Origin: Puia sp.
GTDB lineage: Bacteria; Bacteroidota; Bacteroidia; Chitinophagales; Chitinophagaceae
Length of the DNA: 64,000 bases
Direction: 5' to 3'
NCBI GenBank assembly: GCA_031292515.1
Contig: JARLGZ010000247.1
Coordinates: 62,001-126,000 of the forward strand
Shown here: one piece after another, positions 56,071-63,175 of the stretch
How positions within the stretch are numbered: position 1 is the first letter of the stretch
How the letters are laid out: each line of letters opens with the position of its first letter
Program-made: the position numbers and the translations under genes
Notes under the pieces: generated by a model
What the model was told of the DNA's origin: nothing
Databases searched by the model: none
The model's input: the letters and a program-made list of their open reading frames with translations, nothing else

Positions 56071-56391
56071 GATGGCAACCAATGAGAGGTTGACTGTTTC
56101 CAAGTCTTGAAGACTGGTCTTTTTTGAAGGATTGCATAAATACCGAAAAATGTACAATTTTATAGGTTAGAAAGAAACCCGCAACCTGTGCGCCAGGACC
56201 CGGTGATTCCATGCCGGTCGGTGAACTGTTGTACCTGCGCCGGTTTGCAGTTTTCGCAAAATGGGAATCCAGAAAAGGGCCGCCTACCCACCACCATACT
56301 ATCCCGGGGCCAGCTCTCCAGCCACGACAATGGTATCCTTCGCACAAAGATTAAAAATGCGAACCGCATTCCGCGGAAATCCCCCACCGCA
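56071..56391. other. Intergenic region between RHS locus and element B3
   Basis: About 320 bp. It contains a stretch GGTTAGAAAGAAACCCGC (from 56164) weakly like the type C repeat. No gene supported on either strand. Confidence 0.5.
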
Positions 56392-56617
56392 CAAGCTCAT
56401 TCTTCCCTCTACCCTGAAATTACTATTGTCCTACGGCAAATACAAGTCTCCACTTCGCATCGCTTCGTTGCGTCTCCGAAAAAAATCTCCACCCCCCAGC
56501 GGACGAGGACTTTTTTTGTCGGGGTTGTATTTTTTGCGGAGAACCCTTGTATTTCCCTCCGGCCAATTGAGTGAGGCTGGTCGCTACGGGTGAATGAATG
56601 AGGCACTCTGCCGATTT
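56392..56617 (+). repeat. Type B stem-loop element, copy B3
   Basis: About 225 bp, the most diverged copy. Same framework (CAAGCTCATTC ... GGGTGAATGAATGAGGC). The central arm is AAATACAAG paired with CTTGTATTT, in the place where B1 and B2 have AAAGTAAAGG and CCTTGACTTT: both sides changed together, supporting selection on pairing. GTATTTTTTG near 56,528 resembles a -7 box. Ends 28 nt before the ssb ATG at 56646. Confidence 0.88.
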
Positions 56618-56645
56618 CGATTTCTTCACTCAAAAACACACTTTT

Positions 56646-57059
56646 ATGCACACGTTTACAGGCCGCATTACCCGAAATGCCAATTTGCACGAATTTGATG
56701 GTGGAAAGTCCATCGTCAGTTTCACCATCGTCGAGAACAACAGCTACGTCAACAAAGACAAAAAGCTGGTTGAAAAACCCTATTTCGTCCAGTGCGAGAT
56801 CTGGAACCGCAAAAACCTTGTCCGCCACCTGAAAAAAGGGATGCTCCTACAAGTGGAAGGCGAACTCGGTGTCCGGGCCTTCATCAAGGACAAAGATACC
56901 CACCACGCCAAAGCCGTAGGTGTCCAACAACTGACCGTTCGGGAACTCAAGTTCCTCGATAGCAAAAACAAGACGCAGGGCAGTTCGGAACAGCCCGCCG
57001 CTGCCACCACAACCCCTCCGGCTGTGACCGGCACCGATGCAGATGATCTCCCGTTCTAG
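56646..57059 (+). CDS. ssb: Single-stranded DNA-binding protein (second copy)
   Basis: 137 aa from the ATG at 56646; the in-frame extension to 56598 lies in element B3. The OB fold reads MHTFTGRITRNANLHEFDGG, SIVSFTIVENNSYVNKD and YFVQCEIWNRKNLVRHLKKG. A low-complexity Thr/Ala/Pro linker leads to the acidic tip TDADDLPF. It shares only general SSB features with the copy at 40360, so the two are old paralogs or separate acquisitions. It heads the unit containing the PRTRC genes, and a hairpin with T-run separates it from PRTRC E. Confidence 0.95.
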   Translation: MHTFTGRITRNANLHEFDGGKSIVSFTIVENNSYVNKDKKLVEKPYFVQCEIWNRKNLVRHLKKGMLLQVEGELGVRAFIKDKDTHHAKAVGVQQLTVRELKFLDSKNKTQGSSEQPAAATTTPPAVTGTDADDLPF

Positions 57060-57073
57060 TCATTCACCCGTCC

Positions 57074-57101
57074 GCGCCTCTCACAAGGGGCGCGCTTTTT
57101 T
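57074..57101 (+). terminator. Hairpin with T-run between ssb and PRTRC E
   Basis: GCGCCTC (57074-57080) pairs with GGGGCGC (57087-57093), then CGC and six T and the shared CACC leader. It may partly terminate ssb transcripts and set PRTRC levels. Confidence 0.7.
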
Positions 57102-57121
57102 CACCTTTCAATCGAATTACA

Positions 57122-57811
57122 ATGACAACCAATTTTTTCACCTTGCTGGAGACCCTCGCCTTTTACGGGAATACAACCCTCCAACTCTCCCTTTCCAAAG
57201 AGACCGGCTGGACAGGCTATATCCATTTTACCGATCCTAATGCCGGTGAATCCTTTAACAACAAACTCATCCCCCTGACCTTTCAGGGGACCAGTGCCTA
57301 TTTGAACGAGCACTTTATTTCAACCCTCCGCGAACCCGTCCGGCAGGTCCAAGAAGGTTTCGCCAACCGTACAGCGTTTGCCGCCAGTCTCAAAGCTGCC
57401 GAAGCGAGTTCCAAATCCTCGCCTGCCAAACCCGTTCCCAAATCCTCGGTTCCAGCCCTTCCCGCCAGATACGTCGAATCCATGAAGAAGGTGGACGAAC
57501 TGGCCTCCAAGAAGCTCTACGGACAGGCCATTGGCGCACTTCCCTCCAAAGAGAAATTTCCCGGACAAGCCACGGCCATCGACAAACGACTGGCCGAACT
57601 GCGGACGCTGCACGGCGGCCTGTCTCTGTTCCCCGGTGAGCCTCCCCCTAACTCGGAAGCCAGCGTTTCGGCAGAACCGGTGACTACGGAGGATCCTGTC
57701 GGCTCGTCAAATGACGAATCGGACGACGATCCCGCTGACAATGATCCCAACTGGGAGCCGGGGGAGGATGACGATCCCCTCGATTCGGCAGCAACCGAAG
57801 ACGATGATTAA
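57122..57811 (+). CDS. PRTRC system protein E
   Basis: 229 aa. The N-terminal ~75 residues (MTTNFFTLLETLAFYGNTTL, then LIPLTFQGTSAYLNEHFIST) match the PRTRC E pattern. A Lys/Pro-rich linker leads to a short helical block (YVESMKKVDELASKKLYGQA) and a very acidic tail (SDDDPADNDPNWEPGEDDD). The role in the cassette is unknown. It opens the run E-C-F-B-ThiF and starts behind the TTTTTTCACC leader. Confidence 0.88.
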   Translation: MTTNFFTLLETLAFYGNTTLQLSLSKETGWTGYIHFTDPNAGESFNNKLIPLTFQGTSAYLNEHFISTLREPVRQVQEGFANRTAFAASLKAAEASSKSSPAKPVPKSSVPALPARYVESMKKVDELASKKLYGQAIGALPSKEKFPGQATAIDKRLAELRTLHGGLSLFPGEPPPNSEASVSAEPVTTEDPVGSSNDESDDDPADNDPNWEPGEDDDPLDSAATEDDD

Positions 57812-57849
57812 CTCCGCCACAAACATTCCTTCATCAAAAACGTATCATC

Positions 57850-58062
57850 ATGTTTACACCCATGCCCCGCGTCTTTATACTCAAGCGGAACAACAACGAG
57901 ATAGAATTATCGGACCCCAACATCGACCTACCCCCGAAGGCCGTTCGTGACCTGTACTCGGCTACCTACCCGGAGCTGACAACAGCCACCTTCGAAGGAC
58001 CGGTCCCCAAAGACGGCAAACTGATTTTCAAATTCGTTCCCACCATCGGGACCAAAGGATAA
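57850..58062 (+). CDS. PRTRC system protein C
   Basis: 70 aa, the usual length for the family. PRVFILKRNNNEIELSDPNI, then VRDLYSATYPELTTATFEGP and KLIFKFVPTIGTKG follow the ubiquitin-like, beta-grasp pattern of PRTRC C. Such a fold next to a ThiF/E1-like protein suggests the two interact. It starts 38 bp after PRTRC E. Confidence 0.9.
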   Translation: MFTPMPRVFILKRNNNEIELSDPNIDLPPKAVRDLYSATYPELTTATFEGPVPKDGKLIFKFVPTIGTKG

Positions 58063-58072
58063 TCAATCTGCT

Positions 58073-59223
58073 ATGAAAAAGAAACCCATTTCTTCACTCC
58101 GCTCTCTTGGGCGGCTAGAATCTCCACAACAATGGAAACTGTATCAAAGCATCGGACAAACTCTCGAAAGGCTGGAGCAACTCCCGACCGCCGAACAAGC
58201 CCTGCAACGAAACACGCCTCCCGTACCACTTACACTCCTGAAACCCATTTCCTGAATGCGCGCTTTGAAAGGGGCTATCACCCCAATGCATGGCCACTCA
58301 AAGAACCGACCCTTATCCAGCAGGAGTTTTTTACCTCGGCAGGACATCTCGCCCGGTTGCACTCTCTCACCCTCCCGGATACCTCGGCGATTCCCTTTCC
58401 CCACAACATCGACACCTGCTATCGTAACCTTTGTCTTCAATTGGAGGACATCGATACCGACCTGGGCCTTGTGATCCTGCAAGGCCCGGGGGGAAAGGTC
58501 TGTCTGACTACGATCAAAGAACTAGACCTGCAACAGAACGCATGGTATGTAGCAGTACATCCGCTCTACCGGGAATGCCAACAACCCGTCTCGGACGGAT
58601 ACCGGCAACTGCTGCTCGCCATCCTGCAATTTCTGATCGAGAAAATCGGCTATGCGCCATATTGGGTGAAACATACCTTCATGGCCGACAATTACGAAGC
58701 AACCCGCCGGTCCTTCGATGAAAACAAAGACGAAGAAGAAGAAGAAGCGGTGCAGGAATGGCGCACCGAAACCGCCCTGATCGAACAGGTAGGAAAGTAT
58801 TTTCAGGAGCAGTTGCAACAGCCTCGTCCCTCCCTCACGGACTTGCTGCAAAGGTACCGTCCAATATCGGCGCGGGGCAAGGCCCTCCAAAAGCTGGCCA
58901 CCCGCTTCGCCCGGCATGAACAACGCTACCCGCTCCGCCACCTTGCGAGGGAAATCCCCGCAGGCTGGCTCCAGCCCGGGGTCGAAGAACGTCTCCCGAG
59001 CCACTACTTCTTCTGTCTGGTCTACGACTACACCGGTCTATTTCCCGAATCGGTCAACGCCTCCATCGATTCGGAGTTTCAGGAAGCGTGCGTCTTCGAT
59101 ATTCCCATCGGGATGCAACACTTCGAACGCCGTCAGTCCCGGATCCACCATGACCTACGCTACGAAGAAGCCTGCCTCCAACTCATCGAACAATTTGAAC
59201 ACTTCTTAACATCAAATCCATGA
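58073..59223 (+). CDS. PRTRC system protein F (possible N-terminal frameshift)
   Basis: The single frame from 58132 gives 363 aa, but its first ~30 residues look random (SKHRTNSRKAGATPDRRT). A frame starting at the ATG at 58073, 10 nt after PRTRC C, reads MKKKPISSLRSLGRLESPQQ, then WKLYQSIGQTLERLEQLPTA and is strongly protein-like, but stops at 58255. The frame from about 58220 on (YTPETHFLNARFERGYHPNA) is certainly PRTRC F. A -1 shift would join them into about 383 aa. Either a base was lost or two overlapping genes exist. The C-terminal domain continues to LIEQFEHFLTSNP and overlaps PRTRC B by 4 bp. Confidence 0.78.
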
Positions 59224-59942
59224 ACAATTTGAGTAATTCCTTTGCGCAACAATATATCCCGGAGACCGCCCTTGTCCTTTCAAAAAACAACGTGCGAGAC
59301 GACCAGCCGGAATTTTTTGTCGAGGTCTATCCCCTCGGTCCGGACGGCTGTCCCCTTGCAGGCTATCCGCTCAGCCTGTCCGAAGCCAGTACCTTGGGAA
59401 GAGCCTTCCTCTCTCAACAGGCCGGAGGCCGAACCTTCCTGCTTCCGCAGGGGCTACTTACTGACAACATCCTTTATCTTTCGGAGCAACCCGAGCCCAC
59501 CGTGATCTGGTGGACAAAAGCCCAAACCGAGACCCTGTATTTTCAAGACCATCTTGGCATCCCTTCCGGTCCGACTGCTCTGCCACCCCTGCTTTGGAAA
59601 GCTGGCCGGGAACACCTTTCAATCTACGCGCTGCAAAAAAACCAACGTCCGAAACCTACTACACGCCTTTGCAAAGCCCCTTTTTTCAATGTCTATGCCT
59701 CCAACGAAGTCTGCATGGGAACGGTTCGAATTGACACATCCTCCTGCGATTGCCTAGAATCCTTCGTCGTCACCTGGGAACGGTATTTCTTCGATTCGGC
59801 ATTTTCCCACCTGCTCGGCGAATCCTCGCCCATCGACGGCAACATCGTCGACTGCTGGTCATCCCTCGCAGGCACCAACAACCCTTTTCCTGTCCGTCTC
59901 CTGAAACCCACCCAACAAACCCTTCAATCCCTTTTGTCATGA
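59220..59942 (+). CDS. PRTRC system protein B
   Basis: 240 aa. The start overlaps the PRTRC F stop by ATGA. Features fit the PRTRC B family: YIPETALVLSKNNVRDDQPE, the LYLSEQPEPTVIWWTKAQTE segment, LPPLLWKAGREHLSIYALQ and CKAPFFNVYASNEVCMGTVR. The function is unknown, but the protein always occurs with the ThiF-like member. It overlaps the ThiF gene by 4 bp, so F, B and ThiF are translationally coupled. Confidence 0.92.
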   Translation: MNNLSNSFAQQYIPETALVLSKNNVRDDQPEFFVEVYPLGPDGCPLAGYPLSLSEASTLGRAFLSQQAGGRTFLLPQGLLTDNILYLSEQPEPTVIWWTKAQTETLYFQDHLGIPSGPTALPPLLWKAGREHLSIYALQKNQRPKPTTRLCKAPFFNVYASNEVCMGTVRIDTSSCDCLESFVVTWERYFFDSAFSHLLGESSPIDGNIVDCWSSLAGTNNPFPVRLLKPTQQTLQSLLS

Positions 59943-60775
59943 ATGCTCACACACAACAAATTCAGCCACCCCCTCCGATCTCTACACTGCCCGCCGTACA
60001 TTTTGTAGATCCCTACCTGCTCAACCCTACCAATCCGATTACGGTAAACGTCATCGGCGCGGGCGGTACCGGTAGCCATGTCATGACGGTTCTCGGCGCC
60101 TTAGAAGAAGCGCTCCGTGCATGGGGCCATCCCGGTTTGCAGGTCACTGCTTTCGATGACGATGAGATCACCGTGTCGAATATGGGCCGACAGGCTTTCT
60201 TTCGCAGCGAAATCGGCCAAAACAAAGCTGTGGCCATCGTCACCCGCATCAACCGGCATATCGGTACGCGCTGGCAGGCTTCTAAACTGCGCTGGAAGAA
60301 AACAAACAAGGAAGCCTTGCGCGGGGCGGTCCGCGCCAACCTGACCATCAGTTGTGTTGATAGGCCCGAGACTCGTTTTGACATCGAGACCTTGTTGGGT
60401 CGCCCCGGGGGAGGACATGGCCCGGATAATCCCCTCTATTGGATCGACTTTGGTAACAGCCGCTACACCGGCCAGGTGTTGTTGTCGACCCGCCGCGACA
60501 TCAAACAACCACCCCTAGAAGGCTATCACGGAGTGGGCTATCTGCCATCCGTCACCCGCCAGTACGAAGACCTGCTGTATGCCGCGACAGACAGCGACGA
60601 ACCGAGTTGTTCCATGCTGGAAGCCCTCAACCGTCAGTCCTTGTTCATCAACCGCAGCCTCGCTTCGGTAGGGGGCATGTTGTTGGAAAACCTATTCCGA
60701 CAATCGATCCTCGATTCCAAAGGATTTTTCCTCAACCTCTCTGACGGCGTGATGCGTCCGATCCCGATCGGCTAA
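59939..60775 (+). CDS. PRTRC system ThiF-family (E1-like) protein
   Basis: 278 aa from the ATG at 59939, which overlaps the PRTRC B stop (ATGA); a longer in-frame reading from 59750 is only a shadow of B. The E1-like fold is clear: nucleotide-binding loop VIGAGGTGSHVMTVL, VTAFDDDEITVSNMGRQAFF, and SCVDRPETRFDIETLL. In E1-like enzymes this core adenylates the C-terminus of a ubiquitin-like partner. PRTRC C is a candidate partner, though its end (TIGTKG) is not a Gly-Gly. Confidence 0.94.
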   Translation: MNAHTQQIQPPPPISTLPAVHFVDPYLLNPTNPITVNVIGAGGTGSHVMTVLGALEEALRAWGHPGLQVTAFDDDEITVSNMGRQAFFRSEIGQNKAVAIVTRINRHIGTRWQASKLRWKKTNKEALRGAVRANLTISCVDRPETRFDIETLLGRPGGGHGPDNPLYWIDFGNSRYTGQVLLSTRRDIKQPPLEGYHGVGYLPSVTRQYEDLLYAATDSDEPSCSMLEALNRQSLFINRSLASVGGMLLENLFRQSILDSKGFFLNLSDGVMRPIPIG

Positions 60776-61017
60776 ACCCCGCAATTCCAGACGGCTCCCC
60801 GCCGTCGGGACCCGGGGGTTAAAGGTAGAAAGCCGCCAACCTGCACCAGCCAGGCGGCCGGCTTTGGATCGTGGGACCACGCCCAACGTCCTGTTCTCAA
60901 TAAGCTTCGTTTGGAAATACAATCGGGTAGGGGTGTCCATATCCATACAGGATTGCTACGCCGCCCAAGAGGGCCATTCGAAATCTCCCTCGCTCAAAAC
61001 TGGGTAGGAAAAAACAA
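60776..61017. other. Gap between PRTRC ThiF and element A5, with type C repeat
   Basis: About 240 bp. AAAGGTAGAAAGCCGCC (from 60823) to GGCCGGCTTTGG repeats the type C pattern of 41380-41435, with AAAGCCG paired to CGGCTTT. No gene supported. Confidence 0.55.
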
Positions 61018-61164
61018 TGCAAAAATACGGGCCACCCGGGAGAGAGAACGGTCAAGGAGTTCGGCATAAAAACACAACACCCGCTCACCAAGCTCTCTTT
61101 TATATTCCGCTCCTCCTTGCCCCTTTCCCGGGTGACCCGTGCCCCAGGGCAAAATTTTTTCACC
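61018..61164 (+). repeat. Type A stem-loop element, copy A5
   Basis: The most diverged type A core (AAGGAGTTCGGCATAAAA with TTTTATATTCCGCTCCTCC): left GGAG pairs with right CTCC where other copies have GGAAC/GTTCC, another compensated change. CACCCGGGA pairs perfectly with TCCCGGGTG. Tail has GGGCAAAATTTTTTCACC. Ends 15 nt before the ATG at 61180. Confidence 0.9.
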
Positions 61165-61179
61165 CAAAACAGCAATCCC

Positions 61180-61401
61180 ATGCTTATCACACGCATCAGC
61201 CAACTCGATGGCCAGGAGTACACGATGGACCTCAACATCACCCTTGCAGAACTCGCCCGCATCCGGGCCGGTCAGCTCGTCCAAACCGTCGTTCCCCACC
61301 TCCCCAGGGAGGAACGCGAATTTCTCATCAGCGGCATCACCCCCGATGCCTGGGAAAAGACCTTCGGCGGAGTAGATACCGAACCTCCTGCCCACCAGTA
61401 A
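61180..61401 (+). CDS. Unknown 73-residue protein behind element A5
   Basis: MLITRISQLDGQEYTMDLNI start, chosen by the 15-nt distance to A5; the longer frame from 61117 lies in the element. Small, with a helical middle (LAELARIRAGQLVQTVVPHL) and a C-terminal SGITPDAWEKTFGG. Cytoplasmic. No family recognised. Terminator at 61413. Confidence 0.65.
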   Translation: MLITRISQLDGQEYTMDLNITLAELARIRAGQLVQTVVPHLPREEREFLISGITPDAWEKTFGGVDTEPPAHQ

Positions 61402-61412
61402 TCGATTTCCCC

Positions 61413-61448
61413 GCGACTGCCTCTCCCCGAGAGGTGGTCGCTTTTTTT
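61413..61448 (+). terminator. Terminator after 61180 gene
   Basis: GCGACTGCCTCT (61413-61424) pairs with AGAGGTGGTCGC (61430-61441) with two wobble pairs, then seven T and the GTCACC leader of the next gene. Confidence 0.88.
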
Positions 61449-61469
61449 GTCACCTTTTAATCTTTTCGT

Positions 61470-61757
61470 ATGTCCACTTCCAAAACACCGTCCATCGATC
61501 GCTTCGCAGACCGTCCAGCTACCGAACAACGCCTTAGCCCGCAAATCACCGCCTTCCGTCAACCGTTCCTTCCCGTCAACCCGATCCCCTTCCTGGAAGC
61601 TCTTGCCACCGGGTGCCGCGAACTAGGAACGGAATGGATCCGGTCCGACGCAGCGCAGGCGCTCCTGCACATCCTGCTGCAGCAGTCCTACGGTCAACGT
61701 TACCTGGTCGACAGCGACGAGGAATTCTTTCGGTTGCTGACGATTTTCGAGCCGTAA
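61470..61757 (+). CDS. Unknown 95-residue protein
   Basis: Starts 15 nt after a GTCACC leader. Helical (PIPFLEALATGCRELGTEWI, AAQALLHILLQQSYGQRYLV) and acidic at the end (DSDEEFFRLLTIFEP); cytoplasmic. No type A element stands in front, so it may be read through from A5. No family recognised. Confidence 0.65.
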   Translation: MSTSKTPSIDRFADRPATEQRLSPQITAFRQPFLPVNPIPFLEALATGCRELGTEWIRSDAAQALLHILLQQSYGQRYLVDSDEEFFRLLTIFEP

Positions 61758-61771
61758 CGCGGATTTTCCTT

Positions 61772-61802
61772 CCCGGCCGCCACTCGGCGACCGGGATTTT
61801 TT
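61772..61802 (+). terminator. Terminator after 61470 gene
   Basis: TCCCGG (61772-61777) pairs with CCGGGA (61792-61797), inner GCC/GGC pairs, then T-run. Confidence 0.82.
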
Positions 61803-61883
61803 CTGAATAGCCAAGGTGGGAATCGACAGGGAAAGCAATGAATTCCCCAAGATACGGACGCGCCGGGAAAGGTTTCGCGCAAG

Positions 61884-61964
61884 ATGACCTTCAAAGAAAT
61901 TCAACAGATCTTCAACTTCGTTTTCAATCACCCGGAATTGATCGCCATTCAAGACGAAACGTAA
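61884..61964 (+). CDS. Tiny ORF (26 aa) ahead of a terminator
   Basis: MTFKEIQQIFNFVFNHPELI plus six more residues, ending TAA. The composition is protein-like and a strong terminator follows at once. It may be a micro-gene or the end of a decayed gene. Evidence is thin. Confidence 0.35.
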   Translation: MTFKEIQQIFNFVFNHPELIAIQDET

Positions 61965-61970
61965 GTCCAT

Positions 61971-62006
61971 GGCCGGTGGCACGACAAAGCGACACCGGCC
62001 TTTTTT
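61971..62006 (+). terminator. Strong terminator before element A6
   Basis: GGCCGGTG (61971-61978) pairs perfectly with CACCGGCC (61993-62000), then six T. Confidence 0.9.
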
Positions 62007-62055
62007 ATTGCTGCTAACAACAATACCGAGAAGAGAAAAAGAACATCGATAATTC

Positions 62056-62201
62056 ACAAATGTACGGTCAGGGCCGGGCGCTCGGAGAAAGGAACTACGG
62101 CATAAACACCTATCCCAACCCCAAGGCCCTCTTTTATTCCGTTCCTCCTTTCCGGCGGCCGGCCCAACCCGTGTGACCAGGTGGTCAATCGATTTCTTCA
62201 T
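62056..62201 (+). repeat. Type A stem-loop element, copy A6
   Basis: ACAAATGTACGG head, AAGGAACTACGGCATAAACA core, CTTTTATTCCGTTCCTCC right arm. GGGCCGG pairs with CCGGCCC. The tail hairpin differs: TGACC-AGGT-GGTCA replaces GGTGAAA/TTTCACC, so a tail hairpin is kept with another sequence. Ends 16 nt before the ATG at 62218. Confidence 0.9.
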
Positions 62202-62217
62202 CTTTTAATCTTTTAGT

Positions 62218-62937
62218 ATGTCATTCAAATTTAAGATTCATGGTCAGTACACGATGGTCTGCGCCGCCAGTTCCGTTACCACCCTTTTCGAAATCGTCGT
62301 TACCTCCGTCAAGGAATTCCGACCGTACTACCGTATCGTCCGAAAGTGGCAGGAAGGTACGTGGTCAGTCCTTACGGATAGATACAGATTCCCTGTGCCG
62401 AATGAACACGATCTGGCAGACTACCTGGTCTTTGCAGGCCACAACTTACCCATCAATGTCTACATCCGCGTTGGCCACTGGCGGCATATCGCCCCGTTTA
62501 ATTTTCACTCCGCAGATCCGGACGCATTGAAGCTGTTCATCCAGCAACACTGTTTGAATCGGTCGCTCCCACACGAAGCCCGAATCCGGGTCTTCGATGC
62601 CCGAGGTTCCCAGGAAGACTGCATCGCGCTCTTCCCGCCAGACCGGGAGCTGTGGGGCAAAAACCTTTTCCAGGAACGGGAAGTGTTGCCGGGGATCTAT
62701 TTCGCGATAGGTCAGGAAGGGGATTCGGTGCTCCATGATGGCAAGTATTGCCTGGCGATGGCTTACTGTTATAGCTCGGGGGAATCGAACTACCGCGTAC
62801 AGATTCACGGCGAAATCCTTTGCGGAGGCAAGAAGTTTGTTCGCAACCGCTACCGCTCACAGAAAGCCGCCAACAACGGACTGCTTTTTCATGCAAACCG
62901 GTTGCACCAACTCCGAAAGGAGAGCAGTGGCAACTGA
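62218..62937 (+). CDS. Unknown 239-residue protein behind element A6
   Basis: MSFKFKIHGQYTMVCAASSV start, no signal peptide. The first ~150 residues are paralogous to the protein at 43522 (VFAGHNLPINVYIRVG; FNFHSADPDALKLFIQQHCL). The extra C-terminal ~90 residues (VLPGIYFAIGQEGDSVLHDG, AMAYCYSSGESNYRVQIHGE) are beta-rich. No catalytic motif recognised. The duplication under two different elements suggests a function worth keeping twice. Terminator at 62959. Confidence 0.75.
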   Translation: MSFKFKIHGQYTMVCAASSVTTLFEIVVTSVKEFRPYYRIVRKWQEGTWSVLTDRYRFPVPNEHDLADYLVFAGHNLPINVYIRVGHWRHIAPFNFHSADPDALKLFIQQHCLNRSLPHEARIRVFDARGSQEDCIALFPPDRELWGKNLFQEREVLPGIYFAIGQEGDSVLHDGKYCLAMAYCYSSGESNYRVQIHGEILCGGKKFVRNRYRSQKAANNGLLFHANRLHQLRKESSGN

Positions 62938-62958
62938 TCGTTCGATGGGTCGAATGCG

Positions 62959-62984
62959 GGTGGCGCTTTGCGCCACCTTTTTTT
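62959..62984 (+). terminator. Strong terminator
   Basis: GGTGGCGC (62959-62966) pairs perfectly with GCGCCACC (62970-62977), then seven T. Confidence 0.93.
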
Positions 62985-63017
62985 ATGCTGTCCACCCACC
63001 ACAGGAAAAATAATCTC

Positions 63018-63160
63018 ACAAGTTACGGGTTGCCGGGGAACCTTTTAACGCAAGGAACTACGGCATAAACGCAAATCCGCCCACAGACCCCCTTTTATTC
63101 CGTTCCTCCTTGGCGTCTTCCCCGCCGAACCCCTGCGAAGCGGTGAAAATATTTTTCATC
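63018..63160 (+). repeat. Type A stem-loop element, copy A7
   Basis: ACAAGTTACGGGTT head, AAGGAACTACGGCATAAACG core, CTTTTATTCCGTTCCTCC right arm. CGGGGAA pairs with TTCCCCG and GGGTT with AACCC. Tail GGTGAAAATATTTTTCATC. Ends 15 nt before the ATG at 63176. Confidence 0.92.
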
Positions 63161-63175
63161 GTAAAATTTCTTATT

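Noticed and set aside
59750..59938. N-terminal extension of the PRTRC ThiF frame
   Set aside because: It overlaps PRTRC B in another frame and is Arg/His-rich shadow sequence; the ATG at 59939 with ATGA coupling is the real start.
60897..61262. 121-codon minus-strand ORF across element A5
   Set aside because: It is antisense to the stem-loop and to the 61180 gene and has no protein-like pattern.
37906..63160. Type A repeats as a CRISPR array
   Set aside because: Copies are hundreds to thousands of bases apart with genes between them; no regular spacers and no cas genes.
37906..63160. Type A elements as integron attC sites
   Set aside because: Imperfect palindromes next to small ORFs are reminiscent, but the GTTRRRY/RYYYAAC core sites and an integrase are absent, and elements are upstream of the genes. 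Kept only as an analogy.
37906..63160. Type A elements as MITEs or IS ends
   Set aside because: No target duplications were seen at their borders, and their fixed 15-18 nt distance to start codons is not expected of random insertions.
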